Source: Pseudomonas segetis (GTDB taxonomy: Bacteria; Pseudomonadota; Gammaproteobacteria; Pseudomonadales; Pseudomonadaceae). From it: 64,000 bases of DNA. Positions 56,268 through 64,000 of this stretch are shown piece after piece. Each line of letters opens with the position of its first letter. The stretch's first letter is position 1. The position numbers were made by a program, and so were the translations under genes. The stretch spans positions 124,001-188,000 of the forward strand of contig NZ_FZOG01000002.1 in NCBI RefSeq assembly GCF_900188155.1, in the 5' to 3' direction. Under the pieces are notes generated by a model that saw only the letters and a program-made list of their open reading frames with translations, made no database searches and was not told the DNA's origin.

Positions 56268-57734
56268 CTAGGCGGGTTTGCGATCATCCCAAACGCCCGC
56301 TTCAAGCTTCTCTTGCACCTCTGGATACTGAGCCGCATCAAAGGTTGGCAATAGCCCGGCCTTACGCTGAGCGTTGTAGTCTTTGGCCAGCTTGAACGCC
56401 AGGTTGGACAACAGCAGGATCGCAACCAGGTTGGTAATCGCCATCAGGCCCATCGACACGTCCGCCAGATTCCAGACAAACGGCAACGATGCCAACGCAC
56501 CGAACATCACCATGGCCAAGACCACCAGACGGAAAACCAACAGGCCCGCCTTATGGTTATGTTCAAGGAACACCAGGCAGTTCTCGGCATAAAAATAGTT
56601 GGCAACGATCGAGGTGAAGGCAAAGAACAGTATGACCACCGTCAGGAAATACTTGGCCCAGCCGCCCAACTGACTGCTCAGGGCATCCTGCACCAGCGTA
56701 ATGCCCGCCGCGCTATCGGTTGGCACCTGAGCCAACAGGATAATTGCCGCCGACGCGGTGCAAATCAACATGGTGTCGATAAAGACACCTGCCATCTGCA
56801 CATACCCCTGCGACACCGGGTGCGGCGGGTAAGGCGTGGCAGAGGCAGCCGCATTGGGTGCAGAACCCATACCGGCTTCGTTGGAAAACAAACCGCGCTT
56901 GAAACCATTCATGATTGCAGCGCCAATACCGCCGGCCGCAGCCTCATGCAGACCAAAGGCACTCTTGAAAATCAGTGCCAGCACAGCAGGAACCTGACCA
57001 ATATTGAGGACAATGATCAACACGGCGATCAACAGATATGCAGCCGCCATCACCGGCACGGCAAGCTCGGAGAAACGGGCGATCGAGCGCAGGCCGCCGA
57101 ATATGATCAGCGATGTCAGCACCACCAGCCCTGCGCCTATGGCCGCCGATGCAACCGGAATCTGGCTTTGCCCGATGTTGAAAGTCCCCCACTCCAGTGC
57201 AAAGGCGCCAGTCAATGCATTGCTGATGGTATTGGCCTGTACCGAGTTGAAGACGAAACCAAAGGCGATGATCAGGAAAATCGAAAACAGAATCCCCATC
57301 CAGCGCGCATTCAGGCCCCGCTCCATGTAATAGGCCGGGCCGCCGCGAAACTGGCCGGAATCGTCACGCACCTTGAACAACTGCGCCAGGGTTGCTTCGA
57401 CGAAGCCGGTGGCCATACCAATTATGGCAATCAGCCACATCCAGAAAATTGCGCCAGGCCCACCCAGGGTAATCGCCACCGCGACCCCGGCAATATTCCC
57501 CGTACCCACGCGCGCAGCCAATGAGGTGCATAGGGCCTGAAAAGAAGAAATACCCGAATCATCACTCTGCCGACTGCCCTTGAGCACGCTGAAGATATGA
57601 CCGAATTGACGCAGTTGGATTGCGCCCAACCTCACAGTGAAATACAAACCAGTCCCGACCAACAGCCAGATAAGGATTTTGCCCCAGATTAGGCCATTAA
57701 GAATATCAACGACCTGTGTGGCGATATCTTGCAT
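56268..57734 (-). CDS. Alanine/glycine:sodium symporter, AGCS family
   Basis: The 488-residue membrane protein has about 11 hydrophobic spans. AGCS signatures are GAIQLRQFGHIFSVLKGSRQSDDSGISSFQALCTSLAARVGTGNIAGVAVAI (about residues 35-85), GGPGAIFWMWLIAIIGMATGFVEATLAQLFK, FRGGPAYYMERG and MNGFKRGLFSNEAGMGSAPNAAASA. These proteins import alanine, glycine or related amino acids with sodium. The C-terminal tail is hydrophilic. It stands alone, transcribed in the same direction as dnaE, 122 bases upstream of it. Confidence 0.93.
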   Translation of the reverse strand: MQDIATQVVDILNGLIWGKILIWLLVGTGLYFTVRLGAIQLRQFGHIFSVLKGSRQSDDSGISSFQALCTSLAARVGTGNIAGVAVAITLGGPGAIFWMWLIAIIGMATGFVEATLAQLFKVRDDSGQFRGGPAYYMERGLNARWMGILFSIFLIIAFGFVFNSVQANTISNALTGAFALEWGTFNIGQSQIPVASAAIGAGLVVLTSLIIFGGLRSIARFSELAVPVMAAAYLLIAVLIIVLNIGQVPAVLALIFKSAFGLHEAAAGGIGAAIMNGFKRGLFSNEAGMGSAPNAAASATPYPPHPVSQGYVQMAGVFIDTMLICTASAAIILLAQVPTDSAAGITLVQDALSSQLGGWAKYFLTVVILFFAFTSIVANYFYAENCLVFLEHNHKAGLLVFRLVVLAMVMFGALASLPFVWNLADVSMGLMAITNLVAILLLSNLAFKLAKDYNAQRKAGLLPTFDAAQYPEVQEKLEAGVWDDRKPA

Positions 57735-58003
57735 TGATCACTCCCAACCGCGCAGAGCGGCTATCCGTTGGACCCCGATAAGATCCGGGAAAATTAAACT
57801 CAGACGCCAAGGTGAACGACGAGCAAGGCAGCGCATGGCAAAACCACTGCGCACAAGGATTTTCAGCTGGCAATAGCAGCAAATGGCGCTATGACAGTGT
57901 AGACAGCGAAAGGGCAGGAACTTTCCAACATTGCAGCCAGTGACTGCATGTGAGTGAGCGACCAATCAGGTCAATGAGGCGACACTTGCGGGTAAAACGG
58001 ACG

Positions 58004-58600
58004 TTATTGAGGCAACAGTGCGCGCACAGGCGCAAATGAACGCCGGTGCACCGGTGTCGGCCCCAGGCGACGCAGGGCTTCCAGATGAACCGCCGTCGGA
58101 TAACCCTTGTGACCGGCAATTCCGTAACCCGGATACTGCAGGTCCAGCGCTTGCATCTCGCGATCACGGCTGACTTTGGCCAGGATTGAAGCGGCGGCGA
58201 TGGCCGGGACCTGGCTATCGCCCTTGACCACAGCGGCGCTTGGCACCTGCAGTTTCGGACAACGATTACCGTCGATAAGCGCCAGTTTTGGCGTGACGTG
58301 CAACCCCTCGACCGCACGCTGCATTGCCAGCATGGTTGCATGGAGGATATTCAATTGGTCGATCTCCTCGACCTCTGCCCGTGCAATACACCAGGACAGC
58401 GCTTTCTCGCGGATCTCATCAAAGAGTTTTTCGCGGCGCGCGGCGGTGAGCTTTTTCGAGTCATTCAAGCCCAGAATCGGCCGCGCCGGATCGAGAATAA
58501 CTGCTGCGGTGACCACTGCCCCGCACAACGGGCCGCGCCCGACTTCATCGACGCCGGCCACCAGTTCATCGACAGTGACAAAGTCCAGGCCAAGTTGCAT
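58004..58600 (-). CDS. rnhB: Ribonuclease HII
   Basis: The 198-residue enzyme removes RNA from RNA-DNA hybrids and single ribonucleotides from DNA. Catalytic residues are visible in [22 protein letters not shown] (Asp-Glu, about residues 17-18), IDGN (Asp about 109) and [11 protein letters not shown] (Asp about 146). Its start shares one base with the lpxB stop. It closes the lipid A cluster, the usual lpxB-rnhB arrangement. A 269-base gap follows in which I see no gene. Confidence 0.96.
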   Translation of the reverse strand: MQLGLDFVTVDELVAGVDEVGRGPLCGAVVTAAVILDPARPILGLNDSKKLTAARREKLFDEIREKALSWCIARAEVEEIDQLNILHATMLAMQRAVEGLHVTPKLALIDGNRCPKLQVPSAAVVKGDSQVPAIAAASILAKVSRDREMQALDLQYPGYGIAGHKGYPTAVHLEALRRLGPTPVHRRSFAPVRALLPQ

Positions 58601-59730
58601 CAGTTACGCCCAATCAATTCAAGTACGGCTTCAGCGGCCTGTGCAGAGGCATCACAGCGCAAGGTGCGATGAATCTGGTCGAATCCCAAAGTCTGTTCAT
58701 CACCGCCCTCGACCAAGGGGGCCAATAGCTGGGCCAATGCCTCCGGGGTTGCAGCATCCTGAATCAACTCTGGCACCAACAAACGCTCCGCCAGCAAGTT
58801 TGGCAGCGAGATGTAGGGACTCTTGACCATGCGGCTGAGGATTTTGAACGTCAGCGGCGCAACCCGGTAAGCCACAATCATCGGACGCTTGTACAGAAGC
58901 GCCTCGAGCGTGGCGGTGCCCGAGGCAATCAACACTGCATCGCAGGCGGCCAGCGCCAGATGCGACTTGCCGTCGAGCAGCTTCAACGGCAAGTCACGGC
59001 TGGCCAACATCTGCTCGATTTGTTCACGGCGCTGCGGGTTGGCGCAAGGCAAGACAAACTGGATACCGGGACGCAAATTACGCAATCGCTCTGCTGCATC
59101 AAAGAATACAGCGCCCAAGCGCGAAACCTCGCCCCCGCGACTACCCGGCATCAAGGCAACAACAGGGCCTTCAAGGGGCAAGTCCAGCGCCTCACGGGCA
59201 GCTCTGCGATCAGCCTGCAATGGAATCGCATCAGCCAATGGATGCCCGACAAAACGGACCGGCACCTGATATTCATCGTAGAACTTGGCTTCGAAGGGGA
59301 ACAGCGTCAGCATCAAGTCGCAGGCTTCACGGATTTTCAACACGCGCTTCTGCCGCCACGCCCACACGGACGGGCTGACGTAATGCACGGTTTTGATTCC
59401 GGCGCGGCGCAGCTTGAGTTCCAGGTCGAGATTGAAGTCAGGGGCATCAATACCGATAAAGACATCGGGCTTGGCTGCGATCAGGTCGCGCAACAGATGA
59501 CGACGGCGCTTGAGCAACTCGGGCAAGCGCCCAAGCACCTCAACCAGCCCCATCACCGAAAGGCGCTCCATCGGGAAGATCGATTGCAGGCCTTCTGCTT
59601 CCATCAACGGGCCGCCGACACCTATAACCTCGACATCGCCGTGACGCTGTTTCAATGCCTGAATCAGACCGGCGCCGAGAATGTCACCGGAAGCCTCACC
59701 CGCTACCAGAGCTACACGTATAGGAGCCAT
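58600..59730 (-). CDS. lpxB: Lipid-A-disaccharide synthase
   Basis: The 376-residue peripheral membrane glycosyltransferase (GT19) joins UDP-diacylglucosamine and lipid [23 protein letters not shown] (about residues 6-27), [41 protein letters not shown] and [22 protein letters not shown] are the family blocks. It begins two bases after the lpxA stop, within the tightly packed lpxD-fabZ-lpxA-lpxB-rnhB series. Confidence 0.97.
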   Translation of the reverse strand: MAPIRVALVAGEASGDILGAGLIQALKQRHGDVEVIGVGGPLMEAEGLQSIFPMERLSVMGLVEVLGRLPELLKRRRHLLRDLIAAKPDVFIGIDAPDFNLDLELKLRRAGIKTVHYVSPSVWAWRQKRVLKIREACDLMLTLFPFEAKFYDEYQVPVRFVGHPLADAIPLQADRRAAREALDLPLEGPVVALMPGSRGGEVSRLGAVFFDAAERLRNLRPGIQFVLPCANPQRREQIEQMLASRDLPLKLLDGKSHLALAACDAVLIASGTATLEALLYKRPMIVAYRVAPLTFKILSRMVKSPYISLPNLLAERLLVPELIQDAATPEALAQLLAPLVEGGDEQTLGFDQIHRTLRCDASAQAAEAVLELIGRN

Positions 59731-59732
59731 GC

Positions 59733-60509
59733 TTAGCGAGTGATGCCGCGCTGGGATGCCTGAATGGAGTCGCGGAACACCGCGACCTCAGGAAACTCGA
59801 TGGAAGGCTCAGCCAATTCCTTCAAGGCTTCTTCAATCGTCAGCCCCTGGCGGTAAACCGTTTTATAGGCCCGGCGCAGCGCATGGATCGACTCTGCCGA
59901 AAAGCCACGACGACGCAAGCCCTCGAAGTTCATGCTACGGGCTTCGGCAGGGTTGCCGGATACCGTGACATAAGCCGGCACATCCTTACCAATCGCCGTG
60001 CCCATGCCAGCAAAGCTATGGGCGCCGATGTGGCAGAACTGATGCACCAGGGTGTAACCAGACAAGATTGCCCAGTCACCGATGTGCACATGTCCAGCCA
60101 GCGCCACATTGTTGACCAGGATGCAGTGATTGCCGACAACACTGTCATGACCGATATGCGCATAAGCCATGATCAGGTTGTGATCACCGACCGTTGTTTC
60201 ATCGCGATCCTGGATCGTTCCGCGGTGCATGGTGACACCTTCGCGAATGATGTTGTGGTCGCCGATAACCAGACGGGTGGGTTCACCTTTGTACTTTCGG
60301 TCAGGGGTGTCTTCCCCCAGCGAAGCGAATTGGTAGACACGATTGTGCTTACCAATTCGCGTTGGCCCTTTGATGATCACATTAGGCCCAAGCACTGTAC
60401 CCTCACCAATCTCTACATCGGGCCCGATAATCGCCCACGGGCCGACAGTGACGTCGTCAGCCAGCTTGGCAGCGGGATCGATAATGGCACGAGGGTCAAT
60501 CAAACTCAT
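59733..60509 (-). CDS. lpxA: UDP-N-acetylglucosamine acyltransferase
   Basis: The 258-residue enzyme starts lipid A synthesis by adding a 3-hydroxyacyl chain from acyl carrier protein. It is a left-handed beta-helix with hexapeptide repeats (residues 5-180) and a C-terminal helical domain. The catalytic His is in AYAHIGHDS (about 121). Met169 (FAGMGTAIG) is at the position known to select a 10-carbon chain in P. aeruginosa LpxA (Gly173 in the E. coli C14 enzyme), so 3-hydroxydecanoate is predicted. It overlaps the fabZ stop by four bases. Confidence 0.97.
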   Translation of the reverse strand: MSLIDPRAIIDPAAKLADDVTVGPWAIIGPDVEIGEGTVLGPNVIIKGPTRIGKHNRVYQFASLGEDTPDRKYKGEPTRLVIGDHNIIREGVTMHRGTIQDRDETTVGDHNLIMAYAHIGHDSVVGNHCILVNNVALAGHVHIGDWAILSGYTLVHQFCHIGAHSFAGMGTAIGKDVPAYVTVSGNPAEARSMNFEGLRRRGFSAESIHALRRAYKTVYRQGLTIEEALKELAEPSIEFPEVAVFRDSIQASQRGITR

Positions 60510-60946
60510 AATTTGCGTTCCGCACAGATCACTTCAGCTGAACAGACTTCCTTGCCGTCGACACTGGCTTTACATTCAAACTTCCAAATACTGCGCTTGG
60601 TGCTGAGAAACTTGGCTTCCAGAATCAGCTTGTCGCCCGGTACAACAGGCTGACGAAAGCGTAGCTTATCCGAACCCACGAAGTAGTACAGCGTACCGTC
60701 GCTTGGTTTCAGATCCATCATCTTGAAGCCAAGAATGCCTGCAGCCTGAGCCATCGCCTCGATGATCAGAACGCCGGGCATAATAGGATGCTCAGGAAAA
60801 TGGCCATTGAAAAAAGGCTCATTGATGCTGACATTTTTGTAGGCACGAATGGTCTTGCCTTCTACGTCCAGATTGTCGACGCGATCCACTAGCAGAAACG
60901 GGTAGCGATGCGGCAAGTATTCGCGAATTTCGTTGATGTCCATCAT
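60506..60946 (-). CDS. fabZ: 3-hydroxyacyl-[acyl-carrier-protein] dehydratase FabZ
   Basis: The 146-residue hot-dog-fold dehydratase makes trans-2-enoyl-ACP in fatty acid elongation. The catalytic pair is His49 ([12 protein letters not shown]) and Glu63 ([12 protein letters not shown]), and YPFLLVDRV is near the N-terminus. It competes with LpxA for 3-hydroxyacyl-ACP, and the two genes are adjacent and overlapping. The first two codons are ATG ATG. A terminator-like hairpin precedes it in the gap to lpxD. Confidence 0.97.
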   Translation of the reverse strand: MMDINEIREYLPHRYPFLLVDRVDNLDVEGKTIRAYKNVSINEPFFNGHFPEHPIMPGVLIIEAMAQAAGILGFKMMDLKPSDGTLYYFVGSDKLRFRQPVVPGDKLILEAKFLSTKRSIWKFECKASVDGKEVCSAEVICAERKL

Positions 60947-60965
60947 TTCCAGAGAAGCCTGTAGT

Positions 60966-60996
60966 AAAAAAAGAAGAGCCGGCTTTAGCCGGGCTC
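60966..60996 (-). terminator. Terminator-like hairpin between lpxD and fabZ
   Basis: On the minus strand GAGCCC-GGC-TAAA-GCC-GGCTC (60996-60976, one bulged base) is followed by UUC and seven U. It overlaps the lpxD stop codon and precedes fabZ by 30 bases, so it may attenuate the downstream lipid A genes. Confidence 0.6.
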
Positions 60997-62053
60997 AAGC
61001 ATCAGATGAGGCGTTCCCGCTAGAAGTCACCGCAGCCAGCTGTTTTTCCAGCTGTTGCAGGCGGCGCGCCATGTCGTCAAGCTGACGTATGCGTGCGGCA
61101 CTTTTGCGCCACTCGCCTGCGGGTTGCATCGCTGTACCAGACGAATAGGAGCCTGGTTCGGTTATCGAGCGAGTGACCATGGTCATCCCCGTCACGAACA
61201 CCCCATCACACACTTCGATGTGGCCAACCATGCCCACACCGCCTGCAATCATGCAGTTCTTGCCAATTTTGGTGCTGCCAGAAATACCCACGCAACCGGC
61301 CATGGCGGTGTTATCACCAACCTGGACGTTGTGCGCGATCATGATCTGGTTATCCAGTTTGACGCCATTGCCAATCAGGGTGTCCGCCAGAGCGCCACGG
61401 TCGATAGTGGTATTGGCGCCAATCTCGACATTATCCCCAATGACCACACCGCCGATCTGGGCAATCTTCTGCCAGACACCCTTCTCGTTGGCAAAGCCAA
61501 AACCTTCGCCACCCAGAACCGCGCCTGACTGAATAACCACAGCCTTGCCGATACGCACGTCGTGGTAAATGGTCACGCGCGGCGCCAACCAGCCACCTTC
61601 GCCGATTACCGAGCGTGCACCGACCACGCAATGCGCGCCAACTGTAACACCAGCTGCGATGCTCGCCCCGCTCTCGATCACGGCAAATGCACCAATGCTG
61701 GCAGTTGAATCGACCTGGGCATCGGCCGCAACCACGGCACTCGGATGCACCCCGGCAGCAGCAACGGGCTTGCGATCAAAGGCATGCGACAGTTCGGCAT
61801 AGGCCAAATACGGATTTGCCACGATCAGGGCATCGCCGCTGTAGCTCTGTGCATCAGCAACAGTCAACAAAACCGCAGCGGCTTGGCAACTTGCCAGGTG
61901 CTTGCGGTATTGAGGGTTTGCCAGAAAGCTCAGCTGTTGCGAATTGGCATCCTGCAATGTAGCCAAGCCAGTAATGACTTTATCGGCAGGACCACGCAAC
62001 GTAGCGCCAAGACGCTGAGCCAGCTGGCCCAGCGTATATACAGGTGCATTCAT
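60995..62053 (-). CDS. lpxD: UDP-3-O-(3-hydroxyacyl)glucosamine N-acyltransferase
   Basis: The 352-residue enzyme adds the second hydroxyacyl chain in lipid A synthesis. It has an N-terminal uridine-binding domain (residues 1-100), a left-handed beta-helix of hexapeptide repeats (about 105-300) with the catalytic His in [17 protein letters not shown] (about 240), and a C-terminal amphipathic helix ([15 protein letters not shown]) that contacts acyl carrier protein. It begins two bases after the skp stop. Confidence 0.97.
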   Translation of the reverse strand: MNAPVYTLGQLAQRLGATLRGPADKVITGLATLQDANSQQLSFLANPQYRKHLASCQAAAVLLTVADAQSYSGDALIVANPYLAYAELSHAFDRKPVAAAGVHPSAVVAADAQVDSTASIGAFAVIESGASIAAGVTVGAHCVVGARSVIGEGGWLAPRVTIYHDVRIGKAVVIQSGAVLGGEGFGFANEKGVWQKIAQIGGVVIGDNVEIGANTTIDRGALADTLIGNGVKLDNQIMIAHNVQVGDNTAMAGCVGISGSTKIGKNCMIAGGVGMVGHIEVCDGVFVTGMTMVTRSITEPGSYSSGTAMQPAGEWRKSAARIRQLDDMARRLQQLEKQLAAVTSSGNASSDA

Positions 62054-62055
62054 AA

Positions 62056-62565
62056 TTAACGCAGCTGATTCATGCGCTCGATAACCTGGCGAGTGATGTC
62101 GTACTGAGGCTTGACATCAATGACTGCGCCGCGTTCGAGAACCAGGTCGTAGCTGCCTTTCTTGATAACTTCCTCAACCGCTTTATCAAGGTTTGGCTTG
62201 AGCTTTTTCAGCATGTCGCGATCAGCAACGGCCTTTTGCTCGTTGAGTTCCTTGGACTGGAACTGGAAATCACGGGCCTTTTGCTTGAAATCAAGCTCAA
62301 GGCGCTCGCGCTCAGCGGTCTGCAATTTCTGACCACCTTTTACCAGGCGATCCTGAATGCTCTTGGCATCGCTTTCCAGCTTTTTCAACTTGCTCAACTG
62401 CGGACCGAACTTCTTCTCGGCATCCACGGCATAACGCTTGGCGGCATCGGATTCGAGCAAGGCCATTTGATAGTTCAATACGGCAATTTTCATTTCAGCC
62501 ATGGCTGGGGTCGCAACCGACAGCATGGCAACGCTTAACAGAACAACTTGAGTAAATTTACGCAC
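62056..62565 (-). CDS. skp: Periplasmic chaperone Skp/OmpH
   Basis: The 169-residue chaperone delivers unfolded outer-membrane proteins to the BAM complex. A signal peptide ([23 protein letters not shown]) precedes the mature [21 protein letters not shown] start and a long, Lys/Glu-rich coiled coil (about residues 40-130) that forms the tentacles. The start is GTG at 62565: it is eight bases from an AGGAG ribosome site and gives the conserved (M/V)RK signal-peptide beginning, whereas an in-frame TTG upstream overlaps that site. It lies between bamA and lpxD, the classical order. Confidence 0.93.
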   Translation of the reverse strand: MRKFTQVVLLSVAMLSVATPAMAEMKIAVLNYQMALLESDAAKRYAVDAEKKFGPQLSKLKKLESDAKSIQDRLVKGGQKLQTAERERLELDFKQKARDFQFQSKELNEQKAVADRDMLKKLKPNLDKAVEEVIKKGSYDLVLERGAVIDVKPQYDITRQVIERMNQLR

Positions 62566-62612
62566 GGTACACTCCTGCAAAAATCCATTTTTGTTGATCG
62601 GTCATCAACCGA

Positions 62613-64000
62613 TTAAAACGTCTGGCCAAGGGAGAACTGGAACACTTGAGTATCAGCATCATCCGGCTCCTTGACTGGCATTGCCAGGCTGAAGCTCAAC
62701 GGACCCAGCGCGGTAATCCAGGTCAAACCCACACCGACAGAGCTGGCCATGTTGCCCAGTGATATTTCACAACTGTCACTCTCTGCCTTCTGCGAAGAGG
62801 AGCAGTTGGTGTCAAATACATTACCCACATCCCAGAATAGCGAAGTACGCAGCGAACGCTGATCCTTCACGAACGGCAGCGGGAACAATAGCTCGGCGCC
62901 CCCCTGGATCAACACGTTACCACCAAATGGTAGCGGGTCTTGGTCCGGGTCGGTGTAACGGCCGTTTGCATCCTGTACGCCATAAACGATTTCACCCTGG
63001 TCGTTGCGCACAACGCTCGGAGTACTGCGCGGGCCAAGGCTGCTGTCCTCGAAACCACGCACCGAGTTGAAGCCACCGGCGTAGTAGTGCTCGTAGAACG
63101 GCAGTTCTGAAGTCGAACCGTAGCTGTCGCCATAGCCCAACTGGGTGTGGAAGCGCATGGTGTAGTTATCGGTCAGCGGGGTGAAGATCTGGCCACGGTA
63201 ATCCAGCTTGTAGAACGACAGGTCGCTGCCCGGAATGGTGGTTTCAAGTACCAGGCTCTGGGAGTGACCACGGTTGGCCAGTACACCACGGTTAAGCGTC
63301 GACTCGGACCAGCCGATCGAGGCCTTGAAGTTCAGGTAGCTATCACCTTCCTCTTCCAGGAAGTCATAGATCTCATCCACGGTATAGATACCGGTGTCGA
63401 TATCGTCCTGCTGAACAGTCAAGCCATAGGTCAGGCGCGAGGTTTCACTGATCGGATAGCCGATGCTCATGCCTGCGCCGTAGCTGTCCACCGAATAGCT
63501 GGCTACGTCGGTGTCGAGTTCATCGTAGTCGGTTTCACGGAAGAACAGGTTGTAGCCCAGGCTGACACCATCTGGCGTCCAGTAGGGGTTAACAAAGCCG
63601 AAGTTGTAGCGGCTCTGGTATTCACTGCGGGTCAGGCCGAGGCTAACCTTGTTACCCGAACCGAGGAAGTTGTTCTGGGTGATCGAGCCACCAAGGATCA
63701 AACCGGCGTTCTGGGCAAAACCGACGCTGGCGGTAATAGAACCGGAAGCCTGCTCCTCGACACTGTAGTTAACGTCGATCTGGTCATCAGTGCCAGGCAC
63801 TGCTGGCGTCTCTACGTTGACTTCCTTGAAGAAACCAAGACGCTCAAGCCGGGTTTTCGACTGATCGATCAGGTAGGTTGAGGCCCAACCACCTTCCATC
63901 TGGCGCATTTCACGGCGCAGCACTTCGTCTTCGGTCTTGGTGTTACCACGGAAGTTGATTCGGTTGACGTAGGCACGCTTGCCCGGATCAACCACGAACA
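62613..64000 (-). CDS. bamA: Outer membrane protein assembly factor BamA, C-terminal part (truncated by the window)
   Basis: About 462 C-terminal residues are present; the start lies beyond base 64000. The visible part begins in the last POTRA domain (VDPGKRAYVNRINFRGNTKTEDEVLRREMRQMEGG) and continues through the 16-strand beta barrel to the final ...FQFSLGQTF with the terminal Phe of the outer-membrane signal. The VRGF motif of loop 6 is present (GGFNSVRGFEDSSLGPRS). Two cysteines in CSSSQKAESDSC mark an external loop. BamA (Opr86 in P. aeruginosa) inserts outer-membrane proteins and is essential. Confidence 0.97.
   Translation of the reverse strand, partial: FVVDPGKRAYVNRINFRGNTKTEDEVLRREMRQMEGGWASTYLIDQSKTRLERLGFFKEVNVETPAVPGTDDQIDVNYSVEEQASGSITASVGFAQNAGLILGGSITQNNFLGSGNKVSLGLTRSEYQSRYNFGFVNPYWTPDGVSLGYNLFFRETDYDELDTDVASYSVDSYGAGMSIGYPISETSRLTYGLTVQQDDIDTGIYTVDEIYDFLEEEGDSYLNFKASIGWSESTLNRGVLANRGHSQSLVLETTIPGSDLSFYKLDYRGQIFTPLTDNYTMRFHTQLGYGDSYGSTSELPFYEHYYAGGFNSVRGFEDSSLGPRSTPSVVRNDQGEIVYGVQDANGRYTDPDQDPLPFGGNVLIQGGAELLFPLPFVKDQRSLRTSLFWDVGNVFDTNCSSSQKAESDSCEISLGNMASSVGVGLTWITALGPLSFSLAMPVKEPDDADTQVFQFSLGQTF

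Overview
The window is a stretch of a Pseudomonas chromosome, most like the fluorescens/putida group. The order recX-recA-cinA / mutS-fdxA-rsmZ-rpoS-nlpD-pcm-surE-truD-ispF-fghA-adhC-gfnR / ispD-ftsB-eno-kdsA-pyrG-tilS-accA-dnaE / rnhB-lpxB-lpxA-fabZ-lpxD-skp-bamA is the conserved pseudomonad arrangement as I remember it. No prophage, insertion sequence, CRISPR array, tRNA or rRNA was seen. Both window ends cut genes.

Region 1 (1-10.1 kb, transport): a VOC-family gene broken by an in-frame amber codon; a four-gene PhnDCEE-type ABC importer that I would assign to oxyanion (possibly selenate) uptake; two small uncharacterised genes on the minus strand (an internally duplicated DUF5064-like protein and a DUF2288 protein); then braC and braDEFG for branched-chain amino acid import, with a hairpin between braC and braD.

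Region 2 (10.1-16.9 kb): a minus-strand unit of IclR regulator, formimidoylglutamase and glutamate symporter, then plus-strand genes: an S4-domain pseudouridine-synthase-like protein lacking the catalytic Asp, a YehS-like protein, rhlG, trmO and a DoxX protein.

Region 3 (16.9-27 kb): a 710-base structured leader followed by cyoABCDE (cytochrome bo3 oxidase plus heme O synthase); the divergent fpr/finR pair; dgkA; the response regulator erdR; a DMT exporter; and tapT.

Region 4 (27-45 kb, stress and repair): a small exported PA3611-like protein, a LOG protein, recA with a LexA box, recX, pncC, mutS, fdxA, the Rsm-sequestering sRNA RsmZ with eight GGA motifs, rpoS, nlpD, a DUF368 lipid-carrier translocase, a structured intergenic element, pcm/surE/truD/ispF, and the formaldehyde module fghA-adhC with its LysR regulator gfnR.

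Region 5 (45-64 kb, housekeeping): isoprenoid, division, glycolysis, KDO, CTP, tRNA-lysidine, fatty-acid and DNA polymerase genes, an alanine/sodium symporter, then the lipid A and outer-membrane assembly cluster ending in a partial bamA.

No wholly new multi-gene system is evident. The best leads are regulatory: matched Hfq/Crc-type motifs at the starts of gltS and erdR, an Rsm-like GGA hairpin in the rpoS leader next to rsmZ, interleaved inverted repeats between pcm and the DUF368 gene, perfect palindromes upstream of braC and eno, and an S4-domain protein whose catalytic site is substituted.
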